In this document: positions 56,495 to 64,000 of the stretch, piece by piece
How the letters are laid out: every line of letters begins with the position of its first letter
Numbering within the stretch: position 1 is the stretch's first letter
Assembly (NCBI GenBank): GCA_029204045.2
Contig: CM055063.1
Span: 40,271,562-40,335,561 of the forward strand
Length of the DNA: 64,000 bases
Origin: Tillandsia leiboldiana
Taxonomy: Eukaryota > Streptophyta > Magnoliopsida > Poales > Bromeliaceae
Direction of reading: 5' to 3'
Translations under genes and position numbers: made by a program
The notes under the pieces: model-generated
What the model saw: the letters and a program-made list of their open reading frames with translations, nothing else
Databases searched by the model: none
Told to the model about the DNA's origin: nothing

Positions 56495-58645
56495 GCACTT
56501 ACATCTTCTTTAACTTGGTTTCAATTGCTGAAATTCTGGAATTTAATTGCGCAGCGTGCATTGTTTCAGTGATTGCGCCCAATCCGTGAGGCGGATTTGG
56601 ATGATTTTCACGGCATCGGACTCCTGGGAGGATAAGGATTACTCACGCCAAAATTCAGCCAGATCAGGCATTGGATCGTCAAGTTTCAGGTGGGTGGGTG
56701 TGCTTTGCCGAAAACGATGATTTACCCACTCGGGCTATTGCTTTCCCTCATGGCATAGTTGATTGTTGTTCTCTTTTCCTTGGTGGATCAGGCTTGAATC
56801 TCCATATTTATGTTAGGATGGTTGATCCTTAGCTTATGCATGAGTAAATGATTGGTTGGTTGATATTACATTATCTCATATGAAGTTGATTAAGTGATCA
56901 TCCTTAAATCTATGCTAGGTGAGGGTAATTGTGAAATTAATCTTCAACTTACACCTTGTGATGAATGGTTAACATTATTATGTGAGAATGATGGTGATAG
57001 TTATATGTAAATGATTTTGGTTGATTTATGTGAAGGACATGGGTGCTATGTGAGAAAGGTTATTATGACTTTATGTGAATGTCATATGGGCTAAGTGTGA
57101 ATGGCTATCAAGGGCAAGTGAGGGTGATCTTGTTGATGATTCTTGAACCTATGTCATGAGAGGTTATATGTTAAATGAGTTTTGACTTATCTATATGAGA
57201 ATAATGTCTCCACTTGGTGATGTGAATTATAGTTGTTGATCCTTATCCTACAATATGTGAAGTTGGGCATAGATGTTGATTCATAATCTATCTTTGAGAG
57301 AATAAATAGTTGATTGATCTTTGATCTAGCTTATGTGAAAATGGGTGTTGATGTTGGTTATCGATCTAGTTGATGTGAGAATGACCTATGCTTTTGATTT
57401 CCAATTCATTCATGATAAGATGGATATCATTGTGAGTTGAGGCCTATTTCTTATAAGACTAAGCTTTGTTCATGACTCCTAATTCCTCCAAATGAGATTG
57501 GATGTTGTTGGTAGATCCTATGTTCATCCTATGTGAGATCAATGAAGGTTGTGGAGCCTTAGACTATTCATTGGTGATACATGATTGAATGTCTATGATT
57601 AAGCAATGTTAAATGATCCTAAGCGTATTCATGTGTGAAGGTAAGGTTTGACAAGCGTTGTACCACCTTATGTGATGTTGATTAGGTGTGGCACTTCTTT
57701 ATTTTATATTTGTGAGCATCGTGTATGTGGTATAGGCAGGCACAGGCTATGTTGCACTTAATGTTCTTATACAATTATCAATACTTTGGAATAGCATGCT
57801 CTAATAAATGTAAGAACATCGACACCTGTTTTCTTTTTATCATCTTGGGACATTTGCATGCTTGTATGGTCATCTAGATAGGCCACCTTTTTCTGCTACA
57901 CTATCATGCTGGACTTGACTTAGGAGAAACCATGTTTCTTGCTCTTCTCCTTTCATACTAGGCTCAGAGTATTTGTAGCTCGTGCGCGAGCAGGGGGTTT
58001 TGGGATAGTGTAGACAGATTCTTGGGATCTGGGACAGGCTGGCTTGAGGGCAGGGTATTGCGGCTACCGCGGACTTTGGGCGGTTGACCGGATGGTGACT
58101 TGTGCATCGGATTAGGGATGATAGGTCGGGCTTGATTTGGGGGATTTGTGGGATATTGCGGCGACCGCGAACTTTGGGCGGCCGACCGGGTATTTACAGT
58201 TGCATCAGATTGGTGGGATCGGGCTTTCTTCAGTGGATAGTTTTTTCCATTTGATTAGAGTCATGATCCAGTCCTGCTATATTAGGTTACTTATGGCTAC
58301 TTACTTTACTCGTGTGGGTCGCTCCCCTCGAGTGCCACTCCGGAGTGTGCGACAGACAGGTTTTGAGTCCGTGAGACTCCTTTTTGCATCGGTGTTATGC
58401 GTAGGCTGGCATACCCGATGCGGCAGGCAGAGCAGGCAGTACCAGTGTTTACTGGTGGTCGGATTGGGTTTATTCAGGCAGGCATTTATATTCTGATGCA
58501 TACATTTAGCTATTCCTTTAGCTTGGTATTTTAGAGGCATAGTAGTGGTAGTTTCCATTTTCCAGCAGTCTCTATTGCTTTCCACTCTTCCTTTCCTTTT
58601 GCCTCTGGTAGACCTTGTGGGTACGTCGGGGTTTGAGGCTTTACC
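56495..58645 (+). repeat. LTR G2, part 2
   Basis: Continuation of G2 after the GCACT duplication. It has diverged leader sequence, the 75-bp conserved block at 57856-57934, the CGGTTGACCGG motif and CTCCCCTCGAGTGCC, one copy of the segment that became TekA's 60-bp repeat (58384-58420, reverse orientation), and the start of the conserved LTR end (CCTTGTGGG...TTTACC), where Sire2 interrupts. No gene. Confidence 0.75.
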
Positions 58646-58706
58646 TGTAGGTTTTTATATATTAGGATCCACAAGGATCTAAATAGGTACTATCAAACAA
58701 CTAGAG
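58646..58706 (-). repeat. Sire2 3' LTR, outer 61 bp
   Basis: TGTAGG to CTAGAG. The last five bases TAGAG are duplicated at 62169-62173 by the S2 insertion. Confidence 0.85.
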
Positions 58707-61700
58707 TGTGATGACCTGGATCTCCGCGGAGCTGTTGCAGTGCGTTGGGGTGGCCATCGGAGGCCTACGCGGTGTGCCGGAGGTGTTTAGGGCACAATTG
58801 GACACAAGTGTTGGACTCCATGCTTAAATGGATCACATGGGTGATCGGTTGACTCTGTCGGGTCTCTGGAAGTGTTTTCGCGCGAAACGGATATTAAGAT
58901 TGGGCTCGGCGCGAAATTTGGACCAAGAATACCTTTCCAGGGGCATTTGGCAATTTTCAGAGTGGAAATTTGGCAAAGCGGACGTCAAATTCGGATTCAG
59001 CGCGTGAAAACGGTCAAGATGGACTATCTGCTTGATTTTTCTGAGCTTCGGGTACTGTTCACGGCCGGAACAGTAACTCCGGCGATCGCCGGCGGCGGCG
59101 GCGGCGGCGGGCAGCGTCGGCGGGCGGCGGCGCGGCCTCGGGCAGGCGGAACGGCGGCGGCACAGGGCGCGGGCAGGCGTGCGGTTCACGCGGCCGTCGT
59201 GCACCAAGGCGGGGACACGTGGCATCAACCCATAGGCCGGCTCACAGCTCCCGGTCTACGGAGCATGATGGTTGGGTATTGGTTCACGGTGCACCGGGGT
59301 GGACACGTGGCAGGTTACCATTGGTTCGGCTTACGGAGGCTTGTGCACCGGGTGCAGCGGTCAGAGGCAGGGACACGTGGCGCTTCCCTATTGGCTGGTC
59401 AACTGTGCGGGCAGGAAGGGCAGCTGGCGCTGGCTGCGCGCGCAGGCGCGACTGTGCCGCTGACCGGGACGCGTGTCGACTCCAGGGGGTGGCCACGCGG
59501 TGCAGCGGGAATGGCCGATCCCGCTGTTGCCTGTTCTGTCGGCGACGTGGAGGCCCAGGAACGAACCGGGCTTGAACAGTGTTGGGCCGGGCCCAACACT
59601 GTAGCAGCCCGGAAATTTTCGGGCGCTCGGAATTCGGGACATAGATGGAATTTTGAGAATTGTTCTGTGAGGCCTATTTAAACAGCCCGAGCTCCTTTCT
59701 TCTCACTTTTTCCACCATTTTCGAGCCTCCTTTCACCAAGGTGTCTTCAGCAAAGTTGTTCCCCTTCGAGTTCTACATCTTCTGGAGGATTTCCAAGATT
59801 TGTGGTGGCACGCACTCCGAGGTTTGGATTTTACGGCGCGGCGCGACGCTCGTTCCCTTGTGATTCCCTTCGTCGCATTTCAGTGCACGGACTCTTCCGA
59901 GCTACCCCGGCAGTATTTTTCAGCGATTCTTGCGCCATTGTCTTCACGACAGGTAGGGCTACGTTTCCTGTGTTTACTGGTTTTTCCCATTCCAAGCTTT
60001 TCATGGGTTTTTCGGATCATCTTGGGACCTCATTTTCTGGGGTGGAATTTTGGACAGCGCTGTGTTGTTTTGGTGATATCTTCGCGCACAGACCTCAGAT
60101 TGGGGCGATTCAAAAGGCGTTTTGCATCTACACAGCATGAGGAATCCCCCCAAATTTTCTTGGAATTTCCTGAATTTTCCCCGAAGGTGAGAAGCCTCTG
60201 CTTACAGTACTTTCAGATTCAGTTTTTGCGATCGACTTACTTCGGGATGGCTCTCTTGTCGAATTTGGTTTTCAGCATAGAAAACTCGTGGGTGAACGTG
60301 CAGGTACTCGTTTCGACCGGTTCGTCGCGAGGATCGCGATAGTATTTTTTCTGGGAATTTCTCGGGCACATCTCGCAGGTGAAAATGGCTAAACTGTTAA
60401 CCGAATATTTTGGGACAGATTTTGGATTGAAACTTGGAGTAATTTTTGGATGTGTTCTTTCGGGTTGTGATGCAGTATTGCGGGGGATTTTCGGATCAGG
60501 CGTGGACCTTGCTTTCGGGGACCGAATTTAGCGCTCGAGGTGGGTACCGTTATTAACCTCCTACTTGTGATGTCCCCACTAGGCCTATTTGAGTTGCTAA
60601 TATGTCTTATTGCTAAATGAACCGGTAAAATGAATATGGCATGCTAATTGAAGAATTGGACTTATAGCTAGAGTTTGCATCTTCAAGAGGACTAAGTATA
60701 ATTAAAGGCTAATTCTTGCAAATGTTAAGTCGCCCCAAATCCCACTGAAAGAGAGTTTTGCTAGATATGTTACGTTGCATGTGCTTATTGGGACCCCTCA
60801 GGCATGTACATACACCGACTTGTGGCAACTTAGTAAAATGGAAATTTATTTGAAATGGCATACCTCTATTTTGTAAATTAGAATACTTGAAGCCGTGTTT
60901 TTAACTGAAGGACTTTGCTTGCTTGAATGGTCACATAGTTAAGCCACCTTTTTCTGCTACACTATTATGCTGGAACTGACTTAGGAGAAACCATGCTTTA
61001 ATTTCTCCGTTCAGTTAGCTAGATTAGGGGGATAGTGCGCTCGGGTTCGAGCAAGGCTGGGATAGTGTAGTCAGACATTTGGGGGTTTTGGGACAGGCAG
61101 GCTGTGAGGGCAGGGCATAGCGGCAACCGCGGATTTTGGGCGGTTGACCGGACAGTGGTTTCGCCTCAGATTTGGGGGAGAGGTTTAGGGGCTTCTTTAG
61201 TGGATGGGTTTTCCACTTAGATCAGCGTCTTGATCCAGTCCTGCTGATTTTTGATGTTCGTTACTGAGGCACTTGACTCATGTGGGTCGCTCCCCTCGAG
61301 TGCCACTCCGGAGTGTGTATTTTGTGACCGTGCCGGTCAGGAGCCGGTCTGTTGCCTTGGGGCGGGACCGTGCCGGTCAGGAGCCGGTCAGGAGCCGGTC
61401 TGTTGCCCTCGGGATGGGACCGTGCCGGTCAGGAGCCGGTCTGCATCCCGTAGCTGAGTTGGGAGTCAGTAGGCATAGTGGACAGTACCGGTGTTCACCG
61501 GCGACTAGGTTGGGCTACCCAGGCAGGCATTCATATCCTGATGCATACAGTTGGTCACACTTTTAGCTGGACATCTTAGAGGCATGTAGTGGCAGCTTCG
61601 TACATCATCAGTAGCCATATTTACAACTTACCACATTGTTTTATTCTTCCGCCTCTTATAGTCCTAGTGGGCATGTCTGAGTTGAGGTTTACCCACTAGG

Positions 61701-62168
61701 AGGAGGCTACTGTTCTATAGTAGTTCTCACTCCCCACTGTTTCCTTTTTCTCTTCCCCTTTGTTTTGCAGAGTCGTCTGCGGCAGTTGCGGGCCCCTCCT
61801 CAGCGGACCGAGGTAAGAGGATCGCGGACTAGATAGCGGACTACCCAGGCACCAGTTCAGTTACTAGATGTACCCCGATACTCTCAGATACTCTACTTTT
61901 CATTTCGTTTTGGGTCTGGCTCCGGCCAGCTGGTTGTATTTGATTAGTGAGCTGGGAGAGACATTTGTATTATTGAGAGTTTACTTCTGCACTTCTACTT
62001 TCCAGCTTTATCTGAGATGTATTAGTTCTAGTTTAGCTCTGTCTATGCTCCTTTATTATATCATCTATGTTTGAGCAGGTTACCAGCGCTTCGTAAACAC
62101 GGGGAATCCCGTGTATACGGCGGATCTGTGAACAAGCCCGGGTTCTGGTTTACACCCGGGGCGTGACA
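58707..62168 (+). mobile_element. Solo LTR S2 (Tekay-type), with target duplication
   Basis: 3462 bp from TGTGATGACC to GGGGCGTGACA, flanked by TAGAG on both sides (58702-58706, 62169-62173) and inserted in the Sire2 LTR. U3 has three CACGTG sites (59216, 59304, 59374) and a CGG-repeat stretch (59090-59120); TATTTAAA box at 59675; donor-like ACAG|GTAGG at 59953; the 75-bp block at 60917-60995; minisatellite at 61326-61448. The end is nearly that of TekD's LTR. ORFs inside are not convincing genes. Confidence 0.95.
61326..61448 (+). repeat. CCGTGCCGGTCAGGAGCCGG minisatellite in S2
   Basis: Three units plus an extra partial one (GGTCAGGAGCC doubled at about 61376-61400). The unit is shared with TekD although the LTRs are otherwise diverged. 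Confidence 0.9.
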
Positions 62169-63263
62169 TAGAGGGGGGGTGAATAGGTGTAATACTTAAA
62201 AACAAATCTCAGTGCAAAATAAAAACCAATGCGGAAAATAAAAACAGCACACCGAGATTTACGTGGAAACTCCAATCCAGGAGAAAAACCACGGGACCAA
62301 CACGCAATAACAATCCACTAAGAATAGAAGAATAACAAGGTGATTACCGACTCCACGGACTCAAACCCGCGCTCCACCGATTGCACGTCCACTGCACACG
62401 TTCGAATCCACGAACGCCACTCGAATCCACGAGCACACGTTTCAAATCCACGAAACGCCTTCAACACACCGAATCCACGATGCTACGTCGAATCCACGAC
62501 GTAAACTCAGCCGATAAGAATATTGGCTTCGATGGTGATCCTTTGCTTAGATTAACATTAAAGAACCGTAGAAGGAATCTCTAAGCAAAGACTACATCAA
62601 TTCGACAAAAGATAGATCTTGGAAGAACCGTCGAATTGACCTAAAGAGGCTAAAGAGAAGAACGATAAAAACCAGCCTCTAGGGTTGCTCTCGAGTGTTT
62701 CTGAATTGATCGGTAAGTATTGAGAAACCCTAAGTATCTATTTTATAACCCTTGGAAAATGATAAAAGTCGGTTTAGCAATCTTATCCCGAGATGACATT
62801 GTGTACCGGTACCAAATACGTGTTCCGGTAGTCAATGGGTGCAAAACACAGATTTTTCTATTGTGTTCTGGTACCCAAGTATGTGTTCCGGTACGTAGTG
62901 CAATTACAGAAAATTCTGTGTCGGGTTTGAGGAACTCAAAGGTGTGGTTCCGGTACTCAATGTAAAAACTGATTTTTCCAAGATAAGCTTTATCCAAAAC
63001 AGACCTAGTACCGGAATCCAAACTTAAATAAGTTGTAAGTAAAACCAAGTTCCTAAAACCAAGTCTAAACCGAGTTTCAATAATTTCCTGATTCCAATGA
63101 TTATAAATGTACTTAAATCACCATGATTTAATTAACCATACCTGAGTGTTATCTTCAGCTCATGTTGAATCTTCAATGAGTCTTCGAAAACTGATTTGAC
63201 AATTTGATCCCTTTAAGACTCCGACTCAACTCACGAAATATGCCAACACAAAAAGCCGTAACA
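62169..63263 (-). repeat. Sire2 3' LTR, main part
   Basis: Minus strand from TGTTACGGC at 63263. U3 has CCGG-centred motifs such as GTACCGGAAC near 62808, 62821, 62890 and 62950; TATA-like TTATAAAATAG at about 62740-62750; then a leader with the AATCCA hairpin array. Confidence 0.85.
62399..62503 (-). repeat. Constant-loop (AATCCA) hairpin array in Sire2 LTR
   Basis: Five AATCCA loops (62405, 62424, 62445, 62472, 62491) with arms CGTTCG, CTCG, CGTTTC (closing pair lost), CACCG (one mismatch) and TACGTCG, each matched by its complement on the other side. Spacing and loop match Sire1; stem sequences do not. Confidence 0.75.
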
Positions 63264-63275
63264 ATTCCCCCTTTG
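63264..63275 (-). promoter_or_regulatory. Sire2 polypurine tract 1
   Basis: Minus strand AAAGGGGGAAT against the LTR. Further tracts (AAAGGGGAGAAC, AAAGGGGGAGAAC) lie at about 63640-63651 and 63676-63688 inside a 36-bp tandem repeat. Confidence 0.85.
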
Positions 63276-63864
63276 GCAATTTCGTGACCAAAATCCAAAA
63301 ATACAAAAAAAATGCTCAAGCCACTCATCTCAAACCAAAAAATCGAAATTCAATGTCATCACCAAAACATTGATTTTCTTTGCGTGAAAGATCCAATAAA
63401 TACAAATTACATTTGAACCAACAGTCCTAGAACATACTCTATGACTTAGGACTTGGAGTCTTAAAGTGATGTCATTCCTGCAAAACAAAACTCCAAACAA
63501 AATCAAACGTTAGTCGTTAGAAATTAAAACCCTACATATTGATTCGTCTTCCTTTTGGTTCTTTTGTTTTTCCGACTCTTTTGTTTTGTGGCTCTTGTTC
63601 TCAATCTTTTCTTTATCTCCCCTATCTTGAGCATCTCTGTTCTCCCCTTTATGATACTATCTTGAGCATCTCTGTTCTCCCCCTTTATGATACATCTCCG
63701 TCATTTCCGTTCTCCTCCTATTTGTCACAAATTATCAAACAGTTAATATAGACAAAAAGAAACATATTAGAAGTATAAGTTCTTAGTTACATGCCCATTA
63801 GAGTTCTTGTCATTGATAAGTGAAAAGAAAACTGAAAAACCAAAAACAAGAAAGGAAAGAAATC
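63276..63864 (-). other. Sire2 spacer with repeated polypurine tracts
   Basis: No gene seen. AT-rich. A 36-bp unit (ATCTTGAGCATCTCTGTTCT plus C-run and TTTATGATA on the plus strand) is duplicated at 63624-63695 and carries a purine tract in each copy. A sequence like Sire1's TTTGTGACAAA follows at 63721-63731. Confidence 0.65.
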
Positions 63865-63975
63865 ACTCATCCTCATCTGAATCATCATCATCATCATGTG
63901 ATGTTGGTCCATTGTGATGTACTCGGTGCAGTTGCTCCAGTGACCAATCATCATGTTTGCACCCAAGGATATCGA
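63865..63975 (-). pseudogene. C-terminal end of an ORF in Sire2, acidic tail
   Basis: On the minus strand a frame of about 35 codons ends in five Asp, then SDEDE and TGA at 63866-63868; an in-frame TAA lies just upstream near 63973. It sits where Sire1 has its extra ORF, which also ends in a Ser/Asp tail, so it is probably the end of an equivalent ORF, broken. The rest is outside the window. I see no clear residue match to Sire1's ORF beyond composition. Confidence 0.4.
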
Positions 63976-64000
63976 AGATCTTCTCTTAAACCATCCTCAA

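Larger units (their letters stand above)
58646..64000 (-). mobile_element. Sire2: second Sirevirus, minus strand, runs off the window
   Basis: LTR 58646-58706 plus 62169-63263 (1151 bp once S2 and its duplicated 5 bases are removed), then internal sequence to the window edge. Opening bases (TAGGATC..GATCTAAATAGG) and GGGGGGTGAATAGGTGTAA match Sire1's LTR; the LTR end GCCGTAACA and the polypurine tract match too. It is a different family: U3 repeats and hairpin stems differ. The insertion point in G2 follows TTACC; the other end is outside the window. Confidence 0.85.

Noticed and set aside
56495..58645. AT-rich stretch of G2 as a possible host intergenic region or gene
   Set aside because: It contains the LTR 75-bp block and the CTCGAGTGCC motif in LTR order, so it is LTR leader; no ORF of note.
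58872..59681. 269-codon ORF in solo LTR S2
   Set aside because: Lies in U3, contains a CGG repeat, no recognisable domain.

Overview
This is a stretch of plant nuclear genome made almost entirely of LTR retrotransposons piled into one another. I recognise no host gene. The evidence for a flowering plant with a repeat-rich genome is the chromodomain-bearing Ty3/gypsy polyproteins with LTRs over 3 kb (Tekay/Del-type chromoviruses), a Sirevirus-type Ty1/copia element, and initiator-tRNA-Met primer sites (TGGTATCAGAGC) in every element whose primer site lies in the window. I cannot name the species.

Layout, left to right. (1) TekA, a minus-strand chromovirus at 1-10617, whose left LTR is cut by the window edge; its gag-pol has one frameshift and a damaged protease. 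(2) 10618-16294 is a graveyard: part of an unrelated LTR (F), a leader plus LTR piece (TekH), a decayed element with a deleted LTR (TekI), and a minus-strand gag fragment (TekJ). (3) 16295-42487 is an internal-LTR-internal-LTR array, TekC and TekD, both plus strand and sharing the middle LTR. That LTR is split by a complete, very young minus-strand Sirevirus (Sire1, 22358-33300) flanked by the direct repeat CCGTG. (4) 42488-50033 is TekE, a minus-strand relative that lost most of pol and the core of gag. (5) 50034-64000 is a nest of LTRs: G1 contains G2; G2 contains solo LTR S1 (direct repeat GCACT) and a second Sirevirus (Sire2); Sire2 contains solo LTR S2 (direct repeat TAGAG) and runs off the window.

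The elements look dead or nearly so as coding units, but comparing their non-coding parts shows several constrained structures. In the Tekay LTRs, a splice-donor-like AG|GT lies 268-280 nt after the TATA box in six LTR lineages, the predicted first exon is almost free of ATG, and an acceptor-like CAG lies just before the gag ATG. Splicing there would remove the primer site and a conserved hairpin with a self-complementary CTGCAG loop, which suggests separate RNAs for translation and for packaging. In both Sireviruses the transcribed LTR leader holds a row of short hairpins with a constant AATCCA loop and changing, complementary stems. Sire1 also has a non-gag-pol ORF with its own promoter-like region (GATCCGGATC palindromes, TATA box, a predicted 380-nt leader intron). 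These are comparative inferences from sequence alone and are the parts most worth testing.
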